Positions 14,709 to 22,681 are shown, counted from the stretch's first letter. The stretch: DNA of 26,366 nucleotides from CAISDA01 sp050258555 (GCA_050258555.1 JBLMZA010000026.1:1-26366), one strand, 5' to 3'. The notes: generated from the letters alone by a model not told the origin. Translations and numbers: made by a program.

Positions 14709-16025
14709 ATGGATTTCCTCAAACACATTGCATTCCCTCAGTCGCTCGATCATCAGGGCCTCATCCATCTGACGCTCAATATCGTCTATGCGCTCTTTGT
14801 TCCGTATACGAGCGTGCTCTTTCTGGCGGCGATCATCGCCTATGCCTACGAGCGCGCCGGCATGCGCACCGGAAACGGACACTATGCCCGCTTTGCGCGC
14901 GAGCTGACAGAATCCGTCATCCCCACGAAAAACACCATACTGCTCTTCGGCATTCTGCCGTTTCTGGCGGTGTTCCTGGCCTATGCCCAGCTCCTGCAGA
15001 ATACCGACACGGTGGCCGTTGCGCTGTTTTTCTTCTCGTTCCTTTTCTTTATCGGCGCGGCCTTCAGCCTCTATACATACCGGTACACATTCCGCCTCGG
15101 CGAGATTTTGACGATCGCATCGGAAGCGGGGGAGAATGAAGAGATCGATGCGTATGCGCGGGAAAATCTTCGTCTGCATGCGCGTTCCGGACTGTGGGGC
15201 ATCGTGCTCTTCACCTGTTCGCAATTCATCTTCGAGCTCGGAGCGGCGGCTTCCACCTCGCCCTCGAAAGTCACAACATTCTGGGAAGCCGTCTTCTCGG
15301 CCGAAGCCTATGTGCGCATGGGGCAGGCGTTGTCGTTCGCCGGCGTGGTGACCGGAGCGGCGATTCTCTATCTCTTCTTTGTGGGAAGAAAGAGCGGGGA
15401 ATCGGACTATACGCGCTTTGTGCGGCAGTTTGCGATCAGGCTTTCGTTCATCTCGGCGCTCATTGTGCCGCTGTTCATGCTCTTTGTGCTGGCGGCGCTG
15501 CCGGCCACGGGACTCACGAATTCGGTCTTCGGCGTGACGGCGCTCGTGCTCGTGATGATCTTTGCAGCGGGACATCTCTTCTATGCGATGCTCAGGAATT
15601 TTTCGCCGCGCCTGGCGGCGAATGCATTCTTCCTGCTGGTGATTGCGCTCGATCTCGCCGTCATCAAGGATCAGATCGCCTTCGCCGCAGCGACGCGCCA
15701 TGAGGCGGTGAGGCTCGATGAGCGCTATACGAAGGAACAGGAAGATCTGATGGCCCGGCTCGGCATCGGCGCGAAGGCCGTGACGGGAGAGGAGATCTTC
15801 ACGGGTAAGTGTTCGGCCTGCCATACATTCACCGAGAAGAAAGTGGGTCCGCCGTATAAGGAAACGCTGCCCAAGTACGAAGGCAAGCGCGATGAGCTCG
15901 TGGCGTTCATCCTCAATCCGCGGAAGATGAATCCCGCCTATCCGCCCATGCCGAACCAGGGCCTGAAGCCGGCCGAAGCCGATTCGATCGCGGCCTACAT
16001 CATGAAGACATACAAGGAGAAATAA
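14709..16025 (+). CDS. Eight-helix membrane protein with C-terminal monohaem cytochrome c domain
   Basis: The 438-residue protein is in two parts. Residues 1-325 hold about eight hydrophobic helices (near 21-46, 76-96, 101-122, 160-180, 206-226, 242-264, 272-295 and 302-320). Residues 340-438 are a class I cytochrome c: C368-S-A-C371-H372, then KKVGPPYKETLPKY, with M407 or M414 (YPPMPNQG) as the possible sixth ligand. The domain would sit in the periplasm. Histidines near membrane edges (H20, H58, H157, H289) could bind b haems, but this is inference. The start of the first helix (HLTLNIVYALFVPYTSVLF) faintly recalls CydA-type proteins; the likeness is too weak to assign. It follows subunit II by 31 bases, so it probably belongs to the same operon, perhaps replacing the cytochrome c domain missing from subunit II. 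Confidence 0.8.
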   Translation: MDFLKHIAFPQSLDHQGLIHLTLNIVYALFVPYTSVLFLAAIIAYAYERAGMRTGNGHYARFARELTESVIPTKNTILLFGILPFLAVFLAYAQLLQNTDTVAVALFFFSFLFFIGAAFSLYTYRYTFRLGEILTIASEAGENEEIDAYARENLRLHARSGLWGIVLFTCSQFIFELGAAASTSPSKVTTFWEAVFSAEAYVRMGQALSFAGVVTGAAILYLFFVGRKSGESDYTRFVRQFAIRLSFISALIVPLFMLFVLAALPATGLTNSVFGVTALVLVMIFAAGHLFYAMLRNFSPRLAANAFFLLVIALDLAVIKDQIAFAAATRHEAVRLDERYTKEQEDLMARLGIGAKAVTGEEIFTGKCSACHTFTEKKVGPPYKETLPKYEGKRDELVAFILNPRKMNPAYPPMPNQGLKPAEADSIAAYIMKTYKEK

Positions 16026-16053
16026 CTTCAGAGGCTTCCTCGGACTCCACATT

Positions 16054-16128
16054 GAGATCCTTCGCTTTCGCTCAGGATGACAAGCCGTCCCTGTCATTCT
16101 GAGGGAGCGTTAGCGACCGAAGAATCTC
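16054..16128. repeat. Imperfect inverted repeat, probable dispersed intergenic element
   Basis: The left arm (16054-16083) begins GAGATCCTTCG and ends CTCAGGATGACA. The right arm (16092-16128) begins TGTCATTCTGAGGGAGCG and ends CGAAGAATCTC. The two arms pair over about 11 bases at the base of the stem and about 10 near the loop, each with one mismatch, around an unpaired middle; the loop is about eight bases. Similar TGTCATTCTGAG...GAAGAATCTC elements recur between genes in many environmental bacterial genomes, as I remember it. It lies just after the respiratory operon and could fold in the transcript, but there is no T-run, so calling it a terminator is not justified. Confidence 0.6.
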
Positions 16129-16236
16129 GCTCTCTTTCCCAGGATAACAGAAATCCTTATTGCACATCACAAAATCCCTTCTTATTTTACTGCCTTACAG
16201 CGCCACACATTCCCCATCACCATATACGTGACACTT

Positions 16237-17364
16237 ATGAAGCAGCGCCTGTTCGCTCTCGCGCTGATCCTTTCTTCGATCGCTCTATCGCTGCATGCGC
16301 AGCCGGAACTGCTGCGCCCGTCGCTTGAAGCCTCGCTCGAAAGAATCGGCCATCCCTCGGACATCGGTGAGTTCTCGCCCGTCTTCCATTTCCCGCCCCG
16401 CAACCAGGATACGACCAACTGCTGCTGGAGCTTCGCCACCTGCTCGTTTCTGGAAACCGAAATGCAGCGCGTGGGTGGAAAATCCGTCGCGCTATCGCCG
16501 ATGTATTTTGCCTACTACGCCTTCATCGAAAAGACGAAGGAGATCGTTCGCACCAAAGGCGTCTCGCGCTTCTCGGAAGGCGATCTCTTCAGCGGTGTCT
16601 TATCGACGGTGAAAGCCTACGGCATCATTCCGCTTTCGGCCTATCCCGGACAGACGCGGCAGTGTCCCACGTACAATAACGAGCCGCTTATGAAAGAGCT
16701 CGAGGCGTCGATCGCAAAGATCAAACGGGACTCGGTCTGGAACGAAGCCGAGGCGCTTGCCGTTGTGACGCCGATCCTGGACAAGTATCTTGGCCGCCCG
16801 CCCGCAGCGTTCATCTATGAAGGCGCATCCTACACGCCCGAGACATTCCGCGACAAGGTGGTCGCGCTGCCGTGGGACGAGTATGTGCTTGTGACCTCGT
16901 TTCTGTATGCGCCCTTCCATCAGAAGACGGAGCTCAAGGTGCCGGACAACTGGAAGCACCGCGCCGATTTCTACAACGTGCCGCTCGATGAATTCTCCGC
17001 ATCGCTTGCAAAGGCCGTGAAGGCAGGATACTCCGTTGCATTCGATGCCGATATTTCGGAGCCTTCATACCGCCTCACGAAGGAATTCGCCTTCATTCCG
17101 GATTTCGATCTGCCCTCGGGAGCGGTCACGCCCGAAGCGCGCGAGTTCCGGTTCCAGAACGGATCGACGACCGACGACCATCTGATGCACATCGTCGGAT
17201 ATGTGAAGAACGGAAACGACGACTGGTTCATGGTGAAGGACTCGTGGCGCACGGCCCATCAGGGTCCGCTCAAGGGATACATCCTGATGCATGAATCGTT
17301 CGTGAAAATGAAAGTGCTTGCCTATCTCGTGCATAAGGACGCCGTAAAGGGACTTGTGCGTTAA
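16237..17364 (+). CDS. Exported C1-like (bleomycin hydrolase/PepC-type) cysteine peptidase
   Basis: The 375-residue protein has a clear signal peptide (MKQRLFALALILSSIALSLHA, cleaved before QPELL). The papain-like active site is visible: Q57 and C63 in NQDTTNCCWSFATC, H318 in DDHLMHIVGY, and D335 in MVKDSWRT, where the family usually has Asn. The order, the long insert between C63 and H318 and the overall length fit the C1B (bleomycin hydrolase/aminopeptidase C) group rather than short papain-like enzymes. Unlike the cytosolic members, this one is exported. It probably cleaves peptides or removes N-terminal residues outside the cytoplasm; the substrate is unknown. GTG 16228 lies in frame three codons upstream, but ATG 16237 gives the better signal peptide. 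The next gene, also exported, begins 22 bases after the stop. Confidence 0.82.
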   Translation: MKQRLFALALILSSIALSLHAQPELLRPSLEASLERIGHPSDIGEFSPVFHFPPRNQDTTNCCWSFATCSFLETEMQRVGGKSVALSPMYFAYYAFIEKTKEIVRTKGVSRFSEGDLFSGVLSTVKAYGIIPLSAYPGQTRQCPTYNNEPLMKELEASIAKIKRDSVWNEAEALAVVTPILDKYLGRPPAAFIYEGASYTPETFRDKVVALPWDEYVLVTSFLYAPFHQKTELKVPDNWKHRADFYNVPLDEFSASLAKAVKAGYSVAFDADISEPSYRLTKEFAFIPDFDLPSGAVTPEAREFRFQNGSTTDDHLMHIVGYVKNGNDDWFMVKDSWRTAHQGPLKGYILMHESFVKMKVLAYLVHKDAVKGLVR

Positions 17365-17386
17365 CATTCATCATAAAATAGTACCA

Positions 17387-19813
17387 ATGAAATCGTTTGC
17401 TGGACTGCTGCTTTCCGTTGTGTGTATCTCGAAGCTTTTCGCCGCGTCGCCGTCTGAAGAGATTCGTCCCTACGCCTGCTCTCCGCGCGCCGCACTGGGC
17501 GGCGCCATCGTCTTTACGGATAATTATGCATCGGCGCTGTATCTGCGCCTGCCCGACGGCACCGAGAAGGAACTGGCTTCCTCTCCCGGATCGGGCCTCT
17601 ATTATACGCTGTCGTTCGACCGCGCATCGATCGGAATGAAATACATCGGCGCCGGCGGACTTCAGGCTCCGGCGGTGATCGATGCCGCCTCGGGCGCCAT
17701 GCGTCTGCTTGCTCCGCCTTCCAGACATGCGGGACAGGTGAGCTTTGCGCGGGACGGACGGATTGCCTACACGCTCGGCACACGTCTGATTGTGGAAGGA
17801 AATGCGTCACGGAAAGAGATCGAACTCGGCTCGTATGCGAATATCGCCCCCATCTCTCCGGATGGAACACTGGCGGCATTCAATACGGAGACCGATCAGA
17901 TCATGGTGGTCGATCTTGCTACCGGCGCGATAAAACAGATTACAGCGGGACCGCTCGGATATTTTCAGCCCCAGTGGTCGCCGGATGATGCGCATCTGCT
18001 CTACAGCAGTCTCAATGGGCATCTCTTCCTGTATGACCGCACATCGGGGGCTACGACGGAACTGGGCGAAGGCTACGCGCCCGCATGGTCCGATGACGGG
18101 CAATCGATCGCCTTCTACCGGAAGGAGGTCGCAGACGGAGTGCTCGTGAATACGGACCTGTATCTCGCATCCGCAGACGGATTGCAGACCAGGCGCCTGA
18201 CGGCGACGCCGAATGAATGTGAAATGGATCCCTCGTTTGTTCCGGGAACGCCTTCGATGCTTTTCCAGACATATACGCAGAACAAGATCGGGCAGGCCGT
18301 AGTCTCGCCGGCGCAGTCGGGCGCGCCTGTCACACAATCGATCCCTGTGATGCTGCCGGTTTCTGTGGCGCCGCATTTCGCATCGGTTCCTTCACGCTCG
18401 GCCGCATCGCTCGATGTGCCGTATATCAATCAGGTCTATGACACGCCCGACTGGTTCAACGGACATTCGGCATGCGGTCCGACGACAGCGATGATGGCGC
18501 TTGCGTACTTTAAGATCCTTCCCGCCTGGCCTGTCACCTGCACATGGCCTTCGCCCCATACGAGCAACTGGGGAATGTACATTTCGGAATCCTATTGGTA
18601 CAACGGCATGATGTTCAATCTTTCGGCGAAGGATCCCAACGGGCGCCTTGCGCAGGGCGCCTTCGGACACATGTGGGGCGCCGGCAGTCCCTATTCGCGC
18701 ATGAGCGGTTTCTATAAATATCACGGCATACAGTCCGAAACATTCGATGCGCCGTCGCATGCGAGCGCGGCCGGAGAAATTCTGGCCGGCAATCTTTATT
18801 CGATCTGCAACGGACTCACGACGGCCGGCCATCTCATTCAGGCGCACGGCATCGACGCTTCAGAATCGCACACGGTGATCGTGAACGACCCCTATGGCAA
18901 CAAAAACAAGCCCGGGTATCCGAACAATTTCGGGAAGGACGCCAAGTATGACTGGCCCGGGTACAATAACGGCAATCAGAATCTGAACACCGTCTATTGG
19001 GCCTCGACCGTTCACTATACCGCTCCTGCCGACGCCGATTCGATCGTCGACGATGCATCGCTCTACCACGGATTTTCGCTGTTCGTGAAGCCGGGACTGC
19101 CGATGTCGCTGTGGAAGGAAAAGCCGGTCGGATACAACGGACATTTCTGGTATGCCTTCACGACGTATTCCGACTCTGTCGATTCGTGCTACGCCCAATG
19201 GCGTCCGACGCTCGATAAGAGCGGACGCTACGAGCTGCTTGTGAGCCTGCCGCGCTACAATGCGGCCTTCGCGTCGGTCGCAAAATATAAGATCTATGCC
19301 AAGGACGGTCTGCACACGGTCAGGCTCAATCAGAATGCAAGCAAGTCCGCGACTGCCGACACGCTTGTTTCGCTCGGCACATTCGTATTTGAAAAAGGGA
19401 AGAGCGGGTATGTGCAGCTTGGCGATGCTTCCGGCATCAAGAATGAAGCGCTGATCTTCGATGCGATCCTCTGGAAGTATAAAGGGGAAGAGGTGACCGG
19501 CGTGAGGCGCGAGGATGCCGCTCCATCGGGATACGAGCTCAGGCAGAATTATCCCAATCCCTTCAATCCTTCGACGACGATCACGTATGCGCTGCCTGCG
19601 GCATCGCGCATCACGCTGTCGGTCGTCGATGTATTGGGCCGTGAGTGCGCCGTGCTTGCTTCGGGCATGCAGAGTGCCGGAGTGCACGAGGCCGTATGGA
19701 ATGCCGACCGGGCTCCGGGCGGCATCTATTTCTGCCGGCTGCAGGTGACGACCGCCGACGGCAGTTCCGGCAGTGCATTTTCGGATATAAAAAAAATGCT
19801 GCTCGTCAAATAA
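17387..19813 (+). CDS. Secreted multidomain protein: propeller, C39-like peptidase domain, golvesin-like domain, T9SS tail
   Basis: The 808-residue protein starts with a signal peptide (residues 1-20). Residues about 30-300 have TolB/WD40-like propeller blades (ISPDGTLAAFNTE, FQPQWSPDDAHLLYSS, YAPAWSDDGQSIAFY). Residues about 340-580 form a C39-like papain fold: Q349, C363 in HSACGPTTAMMALAYF, H495 and D501 in SHTVIVNDPYGN. Residues about 590-700 resemble the golvesin C-terminal/Xly domain: YAQWRPTLDKSGRYELLVSL, KDGLHTVRLNQNAS and GKSGYVQLGDASG. The last 80 residues are a type IX secretion sorting domain starting NYPNPFNPST at 721 and containing PGGIYFCRLQ. The protein should be carried across the outer membrane by T9SS. 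The C39-like part may cleave peptides, but bacteriocin-leader processing is unlikely given the missing transporter. A start upstream at 17354 is possible but would precede the signal peptide. Confidence 0.88.
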   Translation: MKSFAGLLLSVVCISKLFAASPSEEIRPYACSPRAALGGAIVFTDNYASALYLRLPDGTEKELASSPGSGLYYTLSFDRASIGMKYIGAGGLQAPAVIDAASGAMRLLAPPSRHAGQVSFARDGRIAYTLGTRLIVEGNASRKEIELGSYANIAPISPDGTLAAFNTETDQIMVVDLATGAIKQITAGPLGYFQPQWSPDDAHLLYSSLNGHLFLYDRTSGATTELGEGYAPAWSDDGQSIAFYRKEVADGVLVNTDLYLASADGLQTRRLTATPNECEMDPSFVPGTPSMLFQTYTQNKIGQAVVSPAQSGAPVTQSIPVMLPVSVAPHFASVPSRSAASLDVPYINQVYDTPDWFNGHSACGPTTAMMALAYFKILPAWPVTCTWPSPHTSNWGMYISESYWYNGMMFNLSAKDPNGRLAQGAFGHMWGAGSPYSRMSGFYKYHGIQSETFDAPSHASAAGEILAGNLYSICNGLTTAGHLIQAHGIDASESHTVIVNDPYGNKNKPGYPNNFGKDAKYDWPGYNNGNQNLNTVYWASTVHYTAPADADSIVDDASLYHGFSLFVKPGLPMSLWKEKPVGYNGHFWYAFTTYSDSVDSCYAQWRPTLDKSGRYELLVSLPRYNAAFASVAKYKIYAKDGLHTVRLNQNASKSATADTLVSLGTFVFEKGKSGYVQLGDASGIKNEALIFDAILWKYKGEEVTGVRREDAAPSGYELRQNYPNPFNPSTTITYALPAASRITLSVVDVLGRECAVLASGMQSAGVHEAVWNADRAPGGIYFCRLQVTTADGSSGSAFSDIKKMLLVK

Positions 19814-19823
19814 CACTTGCATT

Positions 19824-19839
19824 CCGAATTCTTCGGTCG
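19824..19839. repeat. Short hairpin sharing 12 bases with the 16054-16128 repeat
   Basis: CCGAA (19824-19828) and TTCGG (19832-19836) form a five-base stem with a three-base loop. ATTCTTCGGTCG at 19828-19839 is the exact reverse complement of 16114-16125 in the right arm of the larger inverted repeat. It may be a decayed copy of the same element, or a weak transcript end after the T9SS gene. Confidence 0.3.
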
Positions 19840-19916
19840 TATTCTTTATTAATAAGTGAAATTGCGTTTATCGTGTAAAAATGACTCTTATCGGTTGGAA
19901 AGGATCGATCGCTCTC

Positions 19917-21533
19917 ATGAAATGGCTGGCTGGTTGTAGTGGTGCTCTTCTCATTGCGGTGCAATGCCTGGTTGCGCAGACGGATGTCGAAAAAGTGGAT
20001 ACCGCAGCGATCTCAAAAATCAAGTATGAAGGCCTGCAGCATTCCCACTCGATGGAAATGCTCGACTGGCTCACGAACGTCTACGGCGCGCGCCTCACAG
20101 GCTCGCCCGAGCACAAGGCCGCGGCCGAGTGGGCGAAGAAGACGCTGGACGGGATGGGCCTGAAAAATGTCCGGATGGAAGCGTGGGGACCCTTCGGAAA
20201 AGGATGGACGCTGAAGCATTTTTCGCTTACGATGACCGATCCGAAGAGCGTGCCGCTCATTGCCTATCCGAAGGCATGGTCGGCATCGACCAAGGGCGTG
20301 ATCAGGGGCGAGGCGGTGTACCTGCATGCCAACTCGATCGCCGAGCTCGATGCGTATAAGGGAACGCTCAAGGGAAAATTCGTGCTGCTCGATACGATCC
20401 GCCAGCTTCCGCCGAACTTCAAGCCGAACGCCTCGCGCCATACGGAAGAGTATCTGCTTCGCATCGCCAATGCCGGCGTGCCGGCCGCCGCGCCGGCAAA
20501 GCCCCGCGTGGTGACGCATGCCGATTCTGTGATGATGGAAGACATGCGTAACGGCGTCCGGCTGCAGACGGCGAAGCTCGAGTTCTGCCGGAAGGAAGGC
20601 GCGCTCGCGCTTCTGGATTGTGCGCACGGCGACGGAGGCACGGTCTTCGTCATGTCGGCGAGCGTCCCGCAGCCCGATCCGGCCGATGGCGCAAAGCGCG
20701 TCAATCCCTGGGATGACCGCGCGCCGGCCGCGCTGCCTCAGGTGGCCATGACGGTCGAGCATTTCAACCGCATACAGCGCATTCTTCTCAAAGGCATCCC
20801 CGTGACGCTCGAGATGAATCTTGAGGCGGCCGTCGCGCCGTCGCAGGACGGATGGAATGTGATCGGCGAGATACCGGGCACGGACCTGAAGGACGAGATC
20901 GTGATGATCGGCGGCCATTTCGACTCCTGGCATTCGGGAAGCGGCGCGGCCGATAACGGCTCGGGCGCCGTGGCAGCCATGGAGGCGATGAGAATCATTT
21001 CCGCGCTCGATCTGAAGCCGCGACGGACAATCCGCATCGGCTTGTGGGGAGGAGAAGAACAGGGACTGCTCGGATCGAAGGCGTACGTTGCCGAGCACTT
21101 CGGCACGCGCGAAGGCGACTTCCGCAATCCCAAGGGACCGGTCGTGAAGAAGGGAGAGTATGAAAAGTTCTGCGCATACTTCAACAACGACTACGGCTCC
21201 GGAAAGCTCCGCGGCATCTACATGCAGGGCAATGAAGCCTTGCGCCCGATCTTCCGTGCATGGATGGAGCCGCTGCGCGATATCGGCGTCGAGACGCTCA
21301 CGCCCATCAACGCCGGAAGCACGGACCATATCGCCTTCGACAACATCGGCCTGCCCGGATTCCAGTTCATCACCGATCCGATCGAATACGGAAGGACATA
21401 TCATTCGAACATGGATACGTATGAGCGCGTGGTGCCCGAAGATGCCAGCCAGGCGGCGACCGTGATGGCCACGTTCATCTATAATGCGGCGATGAGGGAT
21501 CAGAAACTGCCGAGGAAGCCGATGCCGCAGTAA
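19917..21533 (+). CDS. Exported M28-family zinc metallopeptidase with PA-like insert
   Basis: The 538-residue protein has a signal peptide (MKWLAGCSGALLIAVQCLVA) and the M28 catalytic domain with its full set of zinc ligands: H334 (GGHFDSW), D346 (AADNGSG), E381 with catalytic E380 (GGEEQGLLGS), D425 (NNDYGSG) and H496 (TYHSNMDTYE). A region at about residues 120-290, before the second part of the peptidase, corresponds to the protease-associated (PA) domain found in the carboxypeptidase Q/aminopeptidase group. It probably releases amino acids or dipeptides from peptides in the periplasm or outside. ATG 19917 is preferred: an AAGGA lies about 13 bases before it and it places the signal peptide at the N-terminus; ATG 19881 in the same frame would add 12 residues. 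Convergent with the YbbR-like gene across a terminator. Confidence 0.92.
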   Translation: MKWLAGCSGALLIAVQCLVAQTDVEKVDTAAISKIKYEGLQHSHSMEMLDWLTNVYGARLTGSPEHKAAAEWAKKTLDGMGLKNVRMEAWGPFGKGWTLKHFSLTMTDPKSVPLIAYPKAWSASTKGVIRGEAVYLHANSIAELDAYKGTLKGKFVLLDTIRQLPPNFKPNASRHTEEYLLRIANAGVPAAAPAKPRVVTHADSVMMEDMRNGVRLQTAKLEFCRKEGALALLDCAHGDGGTVFVMSASVPQPDPADGAKRVNPWDDRAPAALPQVAMTVEHFNRIQRILLKGIPVTLEMNLEAAVAPSQDGWNVIGEIPGTDLKDEIVMIGGHFDSWHSGSGAADNGSGAVAAMEAMRIISALDLKPRRTIRIGLWGGEEQGLLGSKAYVAEHFGTREGDFRNPKGPVVKKGEYEKFCAYFNNDYGSGKLRGIYMQGNEALRPIFRAWMEPLRDIGVETLTPINAGSTDHIAFDNIGLPGFQFITDPIEYGRTYHSNMDTYERVVPEDASQAATVMATFIYNAAMRDQKLPRKPMPQ

Positions 21534-21625
21534 GAAAGAAGAAAAGAGGGAAAAGAAAGGTGAAGCACCCCACAACCGCGCTTAACGCGCGTATCATTTC
21601 CGGCTTCTCCCCACAAGAAAACGAA

Positions 21626-21658
21626 AAGGCGCACAGACACACGGTGCGCCTTTTTTTT
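21626..21658. terminator. Bidirectional intrinsic terminator
   Basis: AAGGCGCAC (21626-21634) pairs with GTGCGCCTT (21644-21652) around a nine-base loop, followed on the plus strand by an eight-T run (21651-21658). On the minus strand the same stem is followed by TTTTCGTTTTC. It lies between two convergent genes and should end both transcripts; the T-run reaches into the stop codon of the minus-strand gene. Confidence 0.9.
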
Positions 21659-22574
21659 ATTTCCTCATCACATACTGAAGCCGGGCGGGGATGGTCCGGA
21701 CGACCGCGATATGTTCGGGGCACACGATCGTGGGCTCGATCGTGCCCGTCGTATCCAGAAGCACCGAACGGTATTCGACGTAGGCGGAGATATCCTTTTC
21801 ATCCAGGCTCGCCACATACTGCGCTCCCGAGCGCACGACGATGTTGATGGTCGGCGGGATGAGCACGACATGGCGTTTGGCCGGAAGCTGATTGACCGTG
21901 ACCGGAATCTTCGTGATCGTTTTTTCGGCGATCGGCTGCACATCGAAATGCAGCAAGGCCGAAGAGGGAGCGATTCCGATCGACGGCATTTCCGGATCGG
22001 CCAGTTGCACCGACTCGTTCACCGCCGATTTCACCTCGCGCACCGTCAGCGGCTGCGCCGGCCAGTGATCGATCATGGCAAGAAGCGATCGGGCGCCGAT
22101 CACCGTTGCGCTGTCGGGCGAGAGCGTCATGGCTCCGACGCGCCCGAATCCTTCATGGAAGACCGCATCGACCACGGGCGCGAGCGCCACGCGCTTCCTC
22201 ACCTTCTCATCGATGGTGACCGTGATCGTATCGGGTACAATCTCCGTCACGCTCATGCCCTGGGGCAGCGTCATGTGTTCGCCGGCATCCTCCATGGCGG
22301 GGATGTCGATGCGCGAGTGCACCGAGCCCACATCGAGCGTATAGGCCAGAGACGGCGTCAGGAGCGTGTTCAGGATCTTCCATCCCGTTCCGCGGACGCG
22401 CACGGTGAGCGCCTGGGGAATCCGGTTGGCGATGGCCTTCGTGCTGTCGAGGTTCTCGATACGGAGGGGGACGGACAGATTGACCTGAAAATCGTTGGAA
22501 AGGTTGATCGACAACCAGAGGAAGAACGCGAAAATGAACGAAAAAAGGATGACGGAGTATTTTGCTTTTTTCAT
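21657..22574 (-). CDS. YbbR/CdaR-like domain protein
   Basis: The 305-residue protein has one N-terminal membrane helix (KYSVILFSFIFAFFLWLSI, residues 5-23), followed by repeated YbbR-type beta domains. Family marks are the early FQVNLSVPLRIENL strand, PQALTVRVRGTGWKIL, and the repeated VTVTI/VTVNQLP strands with a P-x-x-V/I pattern. In Firmicutes, YbbR proteins (CdaR) bind and modulate the diadenylate cyclase CdaA, whose gene is usually next to them; in other phyla the role is less clear. No cdaA is seen here. ATG at 22572-22574 is chosen because it gives the typical MKK-helix start; the frame is open to 22628 on the minus strand. No Shine-Dalgarno is evident. The gene is divergent from the YfhO-family gene. 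Confidence 0.82.
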   Translation of the reverse strand: MKKAKYSVILFSFIFAFFLWLSINLSNDFQVNLSVPLRIENLDSTKAIANRIPQALTVRVRGTGWKILNTLLTPSLAYTLDVGSVHSRIDIPAMEDAGEHMTLPQGMSVTEIVPDTITVTIDEKVRKRVALAPVVDAVFHEGFGRVGAMTLSPDSATVIGARSLLAMIDHWPAQPLTVREVKSAVNESVQLADPEMPSIGIAPSSALLHFDVQPIAEKTITKIPVTVNQLPAKRHVVLIPPTINIVVRSGAQYVASLDEKDISAYVEYRSVLLDTTGTIEPTIVCPEHIAVVRTIPARLQYVMRK

Positions 22575-22663
22575 GATCAGGAGACAGTCAATTTTATCCA
22601 ATATACGATTCGCCTCCGGCAGAATCAAACCCTGTGCGCTCCGGAATATTATTGATACTCAAG

Positions 22664-22681
22664 CAAAATAATCCTATTTTG
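22664..22681. promoter_or_regulatory. AT-rich inverted repeat in a divergent promoter region
   Basis: CAAAATA (22664-22670) and TATTTTG (22675-22681) are perfect complements around four bases. The 158-base gap between the divergent YbbR-like and YfhO-family genes holds this repeat, with a TGATACT heptamer on each side (22654-22660 and 22682-22688). It could be an operator or part of a promoter; no regulator can be named. Confidence 0.35.

Noticed and set aside
14262..16097. Very long antisense open frame (over 600 codons, minus strand) across subunit II and the eight-helix cytochrome gene
   Set aside because: Its translation is rich in Arg, His and Glu with no fold or motif, the usual result of reading GC-rich codons backwards. 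The plus-strand frames carry clear CuA and haem motifs.
20013..21575. Antisense frame of 520 codons opposite the M28 peptidase gene
   Set aside because: Again an Arg/His-rich shadow; the plus strand has a full zinc-ligand set and a signal peptide.
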